From NCBI GenBank assembly GCA_965202675.1, contig OZ241842.1:992001-1056000 (forward strand): a stretch of DNA of 64,000 nucleotides. The letters run 5' to 3'. A program made the position numbers and the translations under genes. Shown one piece after another: positions 1-9,747 of this stretch (position 1 is its first letter; each line of letters opens with the position of its first letter). Source of the DNA: CATQHD01 sp965202675. Its GTDB lineage: Bacteria; Actinomycetota; Acidimicrobiia; Spongiisociales; Spongiisociaceae. Under the pieces are notes generated by a model. The model was not told where the DNA came from. It worked only from the letters and a program-made list of their open reading frames with translations, and did no database searches.

Positions 1-170
1 GCCTCTTCCCCGTTCTTCCAGATGCGGGCGGCCTGCATGCGCCGGTCGAAGTCAGGACCGTACCGGGCGGAGAGGGCCGCGGCCACCTCCCCCACCGTCC
101 CGCCATCGACCTCGGCGTGGGAGGTTCCCGCCATCTCCCGCAGGTTTGCGAACAGTCTTACTCGCGCCAT
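1..170 (-). CDS. MoaD/ThiS-like sulfur carrier protein, 5' part only
   Basis: Reading leftward from an ATG at 170 gives an open frame that runs off the window edge, about 56 residues beginning MARVRLFANLREMAG. This matches the N-terminal ubiquitin-like fold of MoaD-family small subunits of molybdopterin synthase, which carry sulfur as a C-terminal thiocarboxylate. The diagnostic C-terminal Gly-Gly would lie outside the window, so a MoaD versus ThiS or stand-alone carrier assignment cannot be settled here. A GTG directly before the ATG (173) is an alternative start. It follows guaB1 on the same strand after a 39-bp gap, so the two could be cotranscribed. The family call rests on the N-terminal motif alone. 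Confidence 0.6.
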   Translation of the reverse strand, partial: MARVRLFANLREMAGTSHAEVDGGTVGEVAAALSARYGPDFDRRMQAARIWKNGEE

Positions 171-209
171 CACCCGCAGGCTACCCCCGAATCCGCCCGG
201 CCCCTGTCA

Positions 210-1688
210 TTACCGCATCACCCCGTCGTTTCCCGGCGGGGGCGGGGGCCGCCACCCCTCCCTCAGGGGCCGGCCCTCGGCGTATCCGGCGGGCGACTGG
301 ACGCCGATCACGGCCCGCTCGTGGAACTCGTCGAGGTTGCGGGCGCCCGCGTAGGCGCAGGCCGACCTCACCCCGGCCACGATCCGGTCGATCAGGTCCT
401 CCACGCCGGGCGCCGCCGGATCGATGTACATGCGCGACTCGGAGATGCCCTCCTCGAACTGCTCTCTCAGCGCCCTCTGGTAGGGCGTGTCGTTGCGGGC
501 CCGGCGGCTGACCGCCCGCCGCGAAGCCATTCCGTAGTTCACCTTGTAGATCCGCCCGTTCGCATCGCGCATGGCCGCCGCCGCCGACTCGTTGACGCCG
601 GCGAACCAGGAGCCGACCATCACGTTCGACGCCCCGGCGGCCAGCGCCAGCGCCGCATCCCGGGGATGGCGCACACCCCCGTCGGCCCACACATGCCCGC
701 CCCGCGCCCGGGCGGCCGCCGCACACTCGACCACGGCGGAGAACTGCGGACGGCCCACCCCGGTCATCATCCGGGTGGTGCACATGGCCCCCGGCCCCAC
801 CCCCACCTTGACTATGTCGGCCCCCGCGTCGAGCAGTTCGTTCACGGCCTCGGCCGTAACCACGTTGCCGGCCGCCACCGGACGGCCGCCGACGGCGGAC
901 CGCACCTCGGCCAACGCCTCGAGCATCCTCCCCTGATGGCCGTGCGCGGTGTCGACAACCAGAACGTCCACTCCCGCCTCGACCAGCTCGGCCGCCCGGG
1001 CGCCCGCATCGCCGCTGATCCCGACCGCGGCGGCCGCCAGCAGCCGGCCGCTCCCGTCCACGGCCGGCTCGTACAGGGTGGCCCGCAGGGCGCCCTGCTC
1101 GGTGATGACCCCGACCAACCGGCCCGATTCGTCCACCACCGGCGCCAGATGCACCCGGCGTTCGGCGAGGGCGTTGAACATGGCCTCGGGACCCAGGGTG
1201 CAGGGCAGCACAATCGGGTCGGGGGTCATCACCTCCGCCAGCCGGGTGTAGGGGTCGGCGTCCTCGCGGTCCTTCTCGGTGAATATCCCGACCGGGCGGT
1301 TCTGCCCGTCCACCACGACCACGGCGCCGTGGGACCGCTTGTGGATCAGCCCCGCCGCCGCGTAGATGGTGTCGTTCGGGGAGAGGGTGATGGCCGTGTC
1401 CACCACGAGGTGGGCCCGCTTGACCGCGGCCACCATGTCGGCGATGGCCTCGACCGCCGCGTCCTGGGGGAACACGGCCAGCCCGCCCCGCCTTGCCGCC
1501 GTCTCGGCCATGCGCCGCCCCGCCACCGCGGTCATGTTGGACACCACCAGGGGAATCCTGGTGCCCGTCCGGTCGGGAGAGGCCAGATCCACCTCCATGC
1601 GGGACCCGACATCGGAGAACGACGGAACCAGGAACACATCCGAGTAGGTCAGCTCGCGCCCGGGCACCCGACCGTCTATGAACCTCAT
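210..1688 (-). CDS. guaB1: GuaB1-type GMP reductase (IMPDH/GMPR family with CBS domains)
   Basis: This 492-residue TIM-barrel enzyme belongs to the IMPDH/GMP reductase family. The start at 1688 (MRFIDGRVPGRELTYSDVFL) is chosen because the family begins here; the open frame extends 14 codons further upstream without support. A CBS pair lies at about residues 95-210 (TIYAAAGLIHKRSHG; EAMFNALAERRVHLAPVVD). The catalytic loop GVGPGAMCTTRMMTG contains the nucleophilic Cys, and VWADGGVRHPRDAALALAAG is the phosphate-binding end of the barrel. GuaB1 proteins are known from Actinobacteria as GMP reductases regulated through the CBS module, converting GMP to IMP with NADPH in purine salvage. It is divergently oriented to the restriction-modification gene, with about 100 bp between starts. 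Confidence 0.88.
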   Translation of the reverse strand: MRFIDGRVPGRELTYSDVFLVPSFSDVGSRMEVDLASPDRTGTRIPLVVSNMTAVAGRRMAETAARRGGLAVFPQDAAVEAIADMVAAVKRAHLVVDTAITLSPNDTIYAAAGLIHKRSHGAVVVVDGQNRPVGIFTEKDREDADPYTRLAEVMTPDPIVLPCTLGPEAMFNALAERRVHLAPVVDESGRLVGVITEQGALRATLYEPAVDGSGRLLAAAAVGISGDAGARAAELVEAGVDVLVVDTAHGHQGRMLEALAEVRSAVGGRPVAAGNVVTAEAVNELLDAGADIVKVGVGPGAMCTTRMMTGVGRPQFSAVVECAAAARARGGHVWADGGVRHPRDAALALAAGASNVMVGSWFAGVNESAAAAMRDANGRIYKVNYGMASRRAVSRRARNDTPYQRALREQFEEGISESRMYIDPAAPGVEDLIDRIVAGVRSACAYAGARNLDEFHERAVIGVQSPAGYAEGRPLREGWRPPPPPGNDGVMR

Positions 1689-1790
1689 GACTTCTCCCAA
1701 GGCGCGGCGTACCCGTCCAGTATTCCACACTCCGCTCGGTACAAGGCCGGTTTGGGAAGCGGAGCCGCCCCTCCATTAGGCTCACCGGCG

Positions 1791-4700
1791 ATGGGCAACT
1801 TCAACGAAGCGCTCGCCGAGATCCGGGCGTCCTCCCTCTCGCAGACCGAGAAGGGCGCCCGCTTCGAGCGCCTGATCCTCCAGCTGTTCCGGCAAGACCC
1901 CCTCTACCAGCAGGAATACCGGCAGGTGTGGCTGTGGCCCGACTGGCCCGACCGCCCATCCAGGGACTTGGGCATCGATCTGGTGGCGGAGCGGGCGGAC
2001 GGCGCCGGTTTCGCGGCTATCCAGTGCAAATGCTACGACGAGGGCGCTTCGGTAACCAAGCAGGACGCGGATGCATTCATGGCCGCCTCTAGCCTCAATA
2101 TGTTCACAGCCAGAATCTTCATTACCACCGGCGCCCTCGCCGGCACTCCCCTCCGCCAACTCACGGATGCGAATAATCACCCTCCCGTCAGCATCCTCTA
2201 CACCCAGGACCTGAGCGAGCGCGACTTCCACTGGGCCACCCTCACAGAACAGGTGGAAGCCACCCGCTACACAGGCAGAAAGTTCACACCCCGCGCCGAC
2301 CAGACCGAGGCGATCCGCTCAACGCTGGGCAGGCTCTACGGACACTGGCGGGTTCCCGATGAATGGGACGGAGCGCTACCGGACAACCGCCGGCCTGTGG
2401 AGGAGCTCAACGAGGGCGACGACCGCCTCTACAACCGCGGCCAGGTGCTGATGCCGTGCGGCACCGGCAAGACCTTCACCTCCTTGAAGATCGCAGAACA
2501 AGCCGCTGTAGATGGGGGGGGGGGAGGGAGGGGGAGGCATTCCGCGTCTTGTATCTGTTGCCCAGCATCTCGCTTTTGCAACAGACTATGCGGGAGTGGG
2601 CGGAACAGAAAAGCCTCGACCTGCGGTTCGTGGGGGTGTGTTCGGATACCAGCGCAGGCAGAAATCGGGACGAGATCGGTGACTTCACCGAGTTGGAGAT
2701 TCCGGTAACCACCGACCCGGAGAAAATAGGCGAAGCCCTGTCCAGATCATACCGCGACGTGGACATGCTGGTTACCTTCTCCACCTACCAAAGTATCAAG
2801 CTCGTCTCCGAAGCACAGCACGAGGCGGGGGCACCGCCCTTCGACCTGATGTTCTGTGACGAGGCGCACCGCACCACCGGGGCGCAGATTATCACCGATA
2901 CGGATTCTCGCGGTACTTCTGTGTTCCTGATGCCGCACGATAACCGGTTCGTTGAGGCCGATAAACGAGTGTATATGACCGCCACTCCCAAAATATGGTC
3001 GTCCAGGTCCAACAACGCCTACCGCAAGGCCGAGGTGTTTTCAATGGACGATAAGAGCCAGTTCGGACCTGTGCTGTACCAAATGAAGTTTTCGGAGGCG
3101 ATTGATAAGGGACTGCTGTCGGACTACTACCTGGTGGGCTTGACGATTGATCCGAACTGTCAAGCACAATTGGCTCAACTGGGCTTCGATCCCGAGCTGA
3201 CACGGAGCGAGCAGGCCAAGCTGTACGGGGCGGTGAAAGGTGTATCCACGGAGGACAATAATGTCCCTCACCTGCGCCGTAGCATCTCCTTCACCAATAC
3301 CATCAAGCGAAGCCGCCAACACCAGCTGGCTTTGGAAGTGGCCTCCGACCGTCTGCGAAATATGTCTCTTGTAAACGGCAGTCCGGTCCCCTTCCAGGTG
3401 CGCACCAAACACATCGACGGCAAGACCAAAGCCAACATCCGCCGCCAGAGCCTGGATTGGCTCAAGGAACCCGGGGACGGTGAATGCCGGATCATCACCA
3501 ACGCCCGCTGTCTTTCCGAAGGAGTCGATGTACCTACTCTGGACGCGGCGCTGTTCATGTCTCCCAAGCATTCGGCAATCGATATAGTCCAACAAGTCGG
3601 GCGGGTCATGCGCAAGGCCGAGGGCAAGACCCACGGGTACATTGTGGTGCCCATTATGTTGGCCGAGGGTGACACCGCCAAGGATGCCCTGAAAAAGTCC
3701 GAAGACTATGCAACCATCATCAAGGTCGTGCGGGCGCTGCGTTCTCACGACGACAACATCGACCAGCTTATCAACCAGAACCGCTTCAGCGAGAAACTGC
3801 GGCTGGTGCCTGTACCTGAACTCTTTGGAACAACAGATACAGAGTTGACAGCTAGAGAACAGGAAGAAGCGATCCAAGGAGCTCTGTTTACACCCGATGC
3901 GCTCATTGATGCCCTGAACGTTCTGGTGTTCGAAGATTGCGGCGACCGCCAGTACTGGGCAAAGTGGGCCAAGGATGTAGGCAGTAAAACAGTCGAACTA
4001 CAAGAGAAAATGAGCACCCATCTGAACAGTAGTGTCCATGCCAGAGAACGATTCGACCGCTTCATGACCGGCATACGGGAAACGGTTTCACCTGATATGT
4101 CCGAGCATGAGGCGATGGGAATGCTGGCACAGCACTTGGTAACCCAACCGGTGTTCGATGCCTTCTTCGAGAACTACGAGTTTTCAAACAACAACCCGGT
4201 TTCCCAAATTATGAGCGATGTAACCGAAGAGATCGTGGCCAAAGACCTGCACTCCAGCCTTCGCCAATCGTTGGCACCTTTCTACGAGTCGGTCCAGAAG
4301 AGGATTCGAGGTATCAACGATCCAACCACCCGCCACGAGGTTCTCAAAGAACTGTATGAGACATTTCTGAAAACGGCATTTCCTGAATCCACGGACTTGC
4401 TGGGTGTGGTCTACACGCCGGTAGAAATCGTGGACTGGTTACTGCATTCAGCTGATGAAGTTCTCCGGCAGGAATTCGGAATAAGGATAGGTGATAAAGG
4501 AGTGGAAGTCTTGGACCCATTTTCAGGTACCGGAACCTTCCTCACCCGCTTGATCGAAAGCGATTTAATATCCGATGAACAATTGGATCACAAATACCAT
4601 AATGAATTATCAGCCATTGAAATCCTACCAACAGCCTACTATCTGTCTGCGATCAACATCGAGGAAGCCTACTATGGCCGCAAGATATCAATCGAAGATA

Positions 4701-6775
4701 ACCCTGAATATACGCCCTTCCCAGGCATAGCGCTAGGTGATACTTTTACCTTGCTGAGTGAAGAATATTATGACTTGGGCCTGTTTGGAATGGAGGAATC
4801 CAATACACCAAAGTTAAATGATATCAACCGCAAAGATATTTTCTTGATGATAGGAAATCCCCCCTGGCGCGCCTGGCAAGGAGATGCCACAGATCAGAAT
4901 CCTAATAGAGGTTATGAGGCTCTAGACCGTCGTATTACTGAAACATATGCCGCCCGCTCTACTACTAGTCTTAAGAATAGCTTACAGGACATGTATCTGA
5001 AGGCCATTCGTTGGGCTTCTGATCGTATCGGCGATAAAGGTGTCTTGGCATTGGTAACCAACGGAGGCTGGCTGGACGGAAGGGCTGCTACCGGAGTGCG
5101 GGATTGTCTTGCCAAAGAATTTTCTTCTATCTATGTGTATAATATGAGAGGCAATGCGAGACTATCAGGCGAAGCAAGACGAAAGGAAAAAGGTAATGTA
5201 TTTGGGGCTGGAACTCGAGCTACCGTAGTGATGGTCATATTTGTCAAAAATCCAAAGATGTGCAAACCCATCAAGATATATTATCATGACATCGGCGATT
5301 ACCTGACAACAACAGATAAATTGAATATTGTCCGAACACAACATTCGATAAGCGGAGTTGACTGTGTACACTTGAAGCCCGATGAACATTGTGATTGGAT
5401 CAACCAAACTGACAAAAGATATGGAACATATCAAGCCATTGGTGATTTAGAGACTAGAAAGAATAAGGCAGAGGATGGGATTTTCAGGCTCTACTCCAAC
5501 GGTCTCAAAACAGGTCGTGATCTATGGGCCTATGACAGTAACAAATATAATCTATATTCACGAACATCTGAGATGATAGATTTCTATAATGACCAGATAG
5601 ATCTGGGTTACGAAACTGACCCGGAACTTGACCCCAGGATTATCAAGTGGCATGGTGTTGCAAAGCGCCATCTTAAGCGCGGTCATAGAGCAGAGATGGC
5701 AGATTTTCGCTTTAAGGAAATTATGTATCGTCCCTTCTTTATACAGAATGTGCATTACGACCCTATATTCAATCACATTCATTCCCACCTTGATCGTATA
5801 TTTCCAACAGGAGATACATCTAATCTAGTAATAAATATTTCGGGCAAAAGTGCACAAGAATTTGATTGCTATATGACTAGCTGTATGGGGGATTTCCACT
5901 TGAATGGGGGGGGGGGCAAGGGTTCCCAAGGTTTATCTACAGTCATGCCGAACCTCGCGATATGCGCGATGGACAAGCCGGGAGGCAGAGAGTTCTCCGT
6001 ATTCATGACAAACAGGACACCGGACTTGGAATTGGTGCACCACAACCAGGTGTTTCCTCTTTGGCGGTATCAGAAAATCGAGGCAGGACAGCAAGGGGGT
6101 ATCTTTGACGAGGCAGAAGCACCCGAGGGCTACGTGGTGGAGGACAATGTTCTAGACGAGACTCTGGATGCCTACCGAGAACACTATGGGGATACCCAGA
6201 TTGAGAAAGACGACATCTTCTATTATGTATACGGTGTCCTCCACCATCCCGATTACAAGACCAAGTACCGCAACGACCTGCGCAAAGGGTTGCCCCGCAT
6301 CCCCAAAGCGCCAGACTTCTGGGCTTTTGCCGAAGCGGCCCGCAAGCTGGGTCATCTGCACGTCGACTACTCGGAGCTGGACGGCTACCGGCTGGAGCAG
6401 CGAACTTCCATTCTGTTTGACCCCACCGACGACAATCACTATCGATTCGTCAAACTGAAGATGACGGTCAAGGGCAACGAGGTCGAGATCAAGATCAACG
6501 AGCATCTGACCCTGGCCGGCATCCCGTCGCGGGCGTTGGAGTATGTGGTCAACGGAAAGAGCGGCCTTGGATGGATTGTAGACCGCTACCGAATCCGCGA
6601 GGACACCAAGCACGGATCCGGCATCGTCAACGACGCCAACGCTTTGTTCGGCGACCCTCGCGAATTCGTCAAGCTGATCGAGCAGGTCGTCCAAGTTTCA
6701 CTGGAATCGGTCGACATCATCGAATCCCTGCCTGCCGAGTTCGAAGAACCGCAGGACGGGGGCAACCCGGACTGA
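1791..6775 (+). CDS. Type ISP-like restriction-modification protein (nuclease-helicase-methyltransferase), frame broken at a poly-G tract
   Basis: A single-chain restriction-modification protein of about 1660 residues once the frame is joined. In order: an Mrr-like nuclease near residues 60-110 (GIDLVAERADG with FAAIQCKCY, a D...QxK site); SF2 helicase with Walker A MPCGTGKT near 221, DEAH box FCDEAHRTTG near 353 and YMTATPK near 394; an N6-adenine methyltransferase with motif I DPFSGTGTF near 908 and NPPW near 1020; then a C-terminal target-recognition region. This order is that of LlaGI/LlaBIII-type ISP enzymes, which bind one site, translocate and cleave. The ATG at 1791 gives the family-typical start. 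The frame shifts at G11 (2514-2524); G12 or G9 would restore it. A second G11 at 5906-5916 is in frame. Bases 4400-5900 are visibly AT-richer than the neighbours, suggesting transfer. Confidence 0.85.
2514..2524 (+). repeat. Poly-G11 tract inside the R-M gene (frame switch)
   Basis: Eleven consecutive G, followed by further purine-rich sequence, lie just after Walker A of the helicase. As sequenced, the frame from 1791 runs into a non-homologous tail that stops at 2708. Adding one G (or removing two) continues into FRVLYLLPSISLLQQ, the expected helicase sequence. Either a slippage-prone phase switch or a homopolymer sequencing error. Confidence 0.9.
5906..5916 (+). repeat. Poly-G11 tract in the C-terminal part of the R-M gene
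   Basis: A second run of eleven G encodes four glycines in DFHLNGGGGKGSQG within the presumed target-recognition region. It is in frame as sequenced. A one-base change would truncate or alter the C-terminal third while leaving the nuclease-helicase-methyltransferase core. Confidence 0.9.
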
Positions 6776-6814
6776 TCCGATCCCCCCGGAAGGCCTTGGT
6801 CGGGCCGGCAACGC

Positions 6815-7702
6815 TCAGGAGTCTTCGGGGGAGGCCTCCTCGACTTCTGCCTCGACTTCTGCGGCGGGGTCGGGCGACTCGGGTGCGGCCGGGGCCGCGG
6901 CGGCCTGGCGGCGTCTGCGGTCGATGACCAGGTAGACCGCGGCCGCCAACGCCAGGGCCACAATCGCCCATACGATGATCATCGACGCGCCGGAGCGGGG
7001 AAGCTGCGACTGGGCCTCGAGCACCCGCCCGCCATCGTCGAGAGCCAGGTTCCAGACGAGGGTCTGGCCGGTGATCAGGTCGGCGTTGGTGCGCTCGGCG
7101 ACGATCTCGCCCGGCAGCGTGAGGGTGAAGCGGAGGTCGAACACATCGTCGAGCATGGAGAGGTCGACAGGGAAATCCCCTTCCATCCCTTCCATCCCTT
7201 CCATCCCTTCGAACAGGGCATCGGACTGGTCGGGGATCACCAGCCGGAACACGAGGGCATCGCCCTCCTGAGCCAACGACATACCGCTGGTCAGCATTCC
7301 GCCCGCCCCGGTGGTCATCGGGATATCGACGCCGTCCATGACGGCCAAGTCGGCCAGCCGTTGCTCGAGCCCGTCCAGGTCATCGAACTCGGTGGAGGCG
7401 CGTATACCCTGGTAGTCGCCGGAGACGACCTCGATGGTCCATCCGTCGGGGACCCATTCGTCATCGATCAGCTGCCCGACCGGGCCTTCCCCCTCCCCCA
7501 TATCCATATCCATATCCATTCCCATGCCGCTCTCCGCCAGCCCGGCGAGCTGGTCGTCAACGGACATCTCCAGCGACAGAACGCCGCTCCCGTCCTCCTC
7601 GACTACCAGGTCGGTGTGGATCCGGAACTCGCAGGCCGCCAATACCAGGGCGCAGACCGCCAGCAGGGCCGCCAACCCGATGTTTCTCCGTTTTTCTTTC
7701 AC
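6815..7702 (-). CDS. LppM-like membrane lipoprotein
   Basis: A 295-residue envelope protein. It starts with GTG at 7702, placed by an AGGAGG ribosome site six bases upstream. A lipoprotein signal ends in lipobox LAAC (about residue 24), followed by a beta-rich domain (FRIHTDLVVEEDGSGVLSLE) resembling the extracytoplasmic LppM domain of mycobacterial lipoproteins. The C-terminus has one transmembrane helix (MIIVWAIVALALAAAVYLVI) and a short charged tail. Two low-complexity microsatellites are present: MDMDMDMG (CCATAT units, 7498-7518) and three EGM units (CCATCCCTT units, 7183-7209), both multiples of three, so copy changes would alter length but not frame. The LppM relationship is inferred from lipobox, domain pattern and C-terminal anchor; function is unknown. 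Confidence 0.65.
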   Translation of the reverse strand: MKEKRRNIGLAALLAVCALVLAACEFRIHTDLVVEEDGSGVLSLEMSVDDQLAGLAESGMGMDMDMDMGEGEGPVGQLIDDEWVPDGWTIEVVSGDYQGIRASTEFDDLDGLEQRLADLAVMDGVDIPMTTGAGGMLTSGMSLAQEGDALVFRLVIPDQSDALFEGMEGMEGMEGDFPVDLSMLDDVFDLRFTLTLPGEIVAERTNADLITGQTLVWNLALDDGGRVLEAQSQLPRSGASMIIVWAIVALALAAAVYLVIDRRRRQAAAAPAAPESPDPAAEVEAEVEEASPEDS

Positions 7703-7792
7703 AAAGCCTCCTCAACGGCCCTCACCCTAATATCGGTTCCGGAATTAAGCGGGCGTTGCTGAGCGGGCGGCGGGATCGCCCGCCGGGAGGAC

Positions 7793-8533
7793 CTACCCGG
7801 ATGCGGAGAGCACCGCCTCGGCCTGGTCGACGGTGAACCGGCCCTCGGTCACCTCCTGGCCCACCACCAAGCCGGCCAGGGTGCGCCCGGCCGCCTCGAG
7901 GGAGGCCAGGGTCCTTACGTCATCGAGGTGCCGCACCCCCCCGGAGGCGATGACCGGCTCGTCCACGTATTCGAGAGCGGCGCGGAGGATCTCGAACTTG
8001 GGCCTTTCGTTCAGCACGTCGCGCCGGGCGTCGGCCACGAAGAAGGCGCTGACCCCGCATGAAGCCATCTCCACCATCACCTCTTCCAGGAACCGGCCCG
8101 AGTTGGAGGTCCACCCGCGGGTGACCAGCTCCTCGTTCTCGAGCACGTCTAGGGAGACGATCATCCGCCCCGGATGGTCGCGGCAGAGGTCCCACACCAT
8201 GTTGGTGTGCTCGATGGCGGCGGTGCCCATGATCACCTTCCAGGCGCCCTGCTCGATCAGGCGGGCCGCCTCCCGCTCGGACCGGATCCCCCCCGCCGCC
8301 ACCACCGGGACGTCCAGCTCCTCGAGCATGCGGTCTATGAGCGGGCGGTTGCGGTAGGAGCCGTAGGCGGCGGCGTCGAGGTCCACCACCAGCAGGTAGT
8401 CCACCCCCATCCCGACCCACCCCCGCGCCCGGTTGAGCGGGTCGGCGTCCAGAGAGGTTACATCCTCCAGGCTCCCCCGTTCCAGGCGGACCGCTCGGCC
8501 TCCGAGGATGTTGATGCGGGCGTACAGATCCAT
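7793..8533 (-). CDS. HisA-like phosphoribosyl isomerase with altered active-site residues
   Basis: A 246-residue (beta/alpha)8 barrel of the HisA/HisF family, started at the ATG at 8533 (MDLYARINILGGRAVRLERG). Phosphate-binding half-barrel motifs are clear: VVAAGGIRSEREAARLIEQG with IMGTAAIE, and VIASGGVRHLDDVRTLASLE. HisA isomerises ProFAR to PRFAR in histidine synthesis using an acid Asp on strand 1 and a second Asp in a DxxRDG loop. Here the strand-1 Asp aligns with Asn (ARINI) and the loop reads DARRDV, with the Gly lost. No other his genes are adjacent. It could be a divergent HisA or a paralogue with another substrate. An SDR gene starts divergently about 100 bp away. Confidence 0.72.
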   Translation of the reverse strand: MDLYARINILGGRAVRLERGSLEDVTSLDADPLNRARGWVGMGVDYLLVVDLDAAAYGSYRNRPLIDRMLEELDVPVVAAGGIRSEREAARLIEQGAWKVIMGTAAIEHTNMVWDLCRDHPGRMIVSLDVLENEELVTRGWTSNSGRFLEEVMVEMASCGVSAFFVADARRDVLNERPKFEILRAALEYVDEPVIASGGVRHLDDVRTLASLEAAGRTLAGLVVGQEVTEGRFTVDQAEAVLSASG

Positions 8534-8630
8534 ACCCGGATTGTAGCGGCCCCGGCGCCGCACAGAATGGCCGGCGGGACGCCTCCGAATCCGGCGGGCG
8601 CGCCGAGTCCGGAGCGGATAGCCTCCCCCT

Positions 8631-9404
8631 ATGGAAACCCGGCTCGACGGACAGCGGGCGGCCGTGAGCGCAGGCGCGGGGGGCCTCGGCCTGGTCATTG
8701 CCGAAGCCCTGGCCGCGGCGGGCGCCTCGGTGTTCGTCTGCGACATCGACGAGCAGGCTCTGGAGGCCCTGCCCGGCCATATCGAGGGCGCGCTCGCTGA
8801 CGTATCGGACGCCGCGGCAGCCGCCGCCTGGCTGGACCCGATCGCACAGGTTGGGGTGGACCTGCTGGTCAACAACGCCGGGGAGTCCGGGCCGGCCAAG
8901 CCCCTGGAGGAGGTAACCCCCGAGGAATGGCGCCGCTGCCTGGCGGTGGGCCTCGACGGGCAGTTCCACTGCGCCCGGCGGGTGATCCCCTCCATGAAAT
9001 CGAAGAAGAGCGGGGCGATCATCAACATCTCCTCCACCGCCGGGTACATGGGGATGCCCTATCGGGCCCCGTATACGGCCGCCAAGTTCGGGGTGATCGG
9101 CCTGACCAGGACCCTGGCGATGGAGCTGGGCCGCTGCGGTGTCCGCGTCAACGCCGTCGCCCCCGGAGCGGTCAGCGGGGAACGGATGGACCGCGTGATC
9201 GCCGCCCAGGCCGCGGCGGAGGGCCGCCCCGAGGCGGAGGTGCGCGCCCTGTACCTGGACGGCACGTCGATGGGCGCCTTCGTCGCGCCCGAGGAGATCG
9301 CCGGCCTGGTGGTTTTCCTGGCGTCCGAACGGGGCAGGCTGATCAGCGGCCAGACCATCGCGGTCGACGGCCACACCGAGACCCTCTACCCGAGGCGGAG
9401 CTGA
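8631..9404 (+). CDS. Short-chain dehydrogenase/reductase
   Basis: A 257-residue classical SDR. The nucleotide-binding turn is SAGAGGLG rather than the usual TGxxxGIG, followed by FVCDID, whose acidic residue usually indicates NAD(H) preference. NNAGESG is the structural NNAG motif, ISSTAG supplies the catalytic Ser, and YTAAK the Tyr-x3-Lys pair. The C-terminal LISGQTIAVDGH is the usual family ending. Substrate cannot be predicted. It stands alone between the HisA-like gene and nrdJ, with about 340 bp of non-coding sequence after it. Confidence 0.85.
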   Translation: METRLDGQRAAVSAGAGGLGLVIAEALAAAGASVFVCDIDEQALEALPGHIEGALADVSDAAAAAAWLDPIAQVGVDLLVNNAGESGPAKPLEEVTPEEWRRCLAVGLDGQFHCARRVIPSMKSKKSGAIINISSTAGYMGMPYRAPYTAAKFGVIGLTRTLAMELGRCGVRVNAVAPGAVSGERMDRVIAAQAAAEGRPEAEVRALYLDGTSMGAFVAPEEIAGLVVFLASERGRLISGQTIAVDGHTETLYPRRS

Positions 9405-9595
9405 AGGCGATGCACCGGAGCAGACGGGCGTTTGAATGGCGCGGGCGGGAGTCCGGCTATGTATGCTTCCGTGGCGGTCTGCCCCTCTTCCCCCGGACCA
9501 CCGCTTCGCTCGCGGACGGGCATCCCAGGCTCACCGCCCTGAGCAGGCCGCACCGCCCTCAAAGGGCCGAAGCACCGCCCACACCGAACGTGGGT
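9405..9595. other. Intergenic region upstream of the nrdJ promoter
   Basis: No supported gene. No cobalamin-riboswitch consensus was recognised here although the downstream gene is B12-dependent. Confidence 0.5.
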
Positions 9596-9624
9596 TTGAC
9601 AAACTACACGAGTGTCACTAGCCT
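9596..9624 (+). promoter_or_regulatory. Candidate sigma70-type promoter of nrdJ
   Basis: TTGACA (9596-9601), a 17-bp spacer, and TAGCCT (9619-9624). The -35 is a perfect consensus; the -10 matches three of six positions. The spacer contains the small palindrome ACACGAGTGT (9607-9616), which could be a repressor site. Confidence 0.55.
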
Positions 9625-9633
9625 GTTTCCCCC

Positions 9634-9655
9634 CATCCCGCCGGGCGGCGGGATG
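9634..9655 (+). promoter_or_regulatory. Hairpin at the 5' end of the nrdJ leader
   Basis: A perfect 9-bp stem, CATCCCGCC/GGCGGGATG, with loop GGGC. It starts about ten bases after the candidate -10, so it would cap the nrdJ transcript, about 90 nt before the start codon. It may stabilise the mRNA or be regulatory; there is no U-run after it. Confidence 0.5.
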
Positions 9656-9747
9656 TCAGGTAGACGAGCGAATTACGTGAGGCTCATCCGGGACCGGAGC
9701 CGGACCCGGCTGAAAACCGTCGAATAGATGGAGCAGGAAGGGGCGAG

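Noticed and set aside
117..1790. An N-terminal extension of the R-M gene back to 117
   Set aside because: The in-frame stretch runs antisense to guaB1 and is low-complexity; the family start fits the ATG at 1791.
2514..2540. Programmed -1 ribosomal frameshift in the R-M gene
   Set aside because: A G11 run could allow slippage, but no downstream pseudoknot was seen and the other poly-G tracts fit phase variation better; not excluded.
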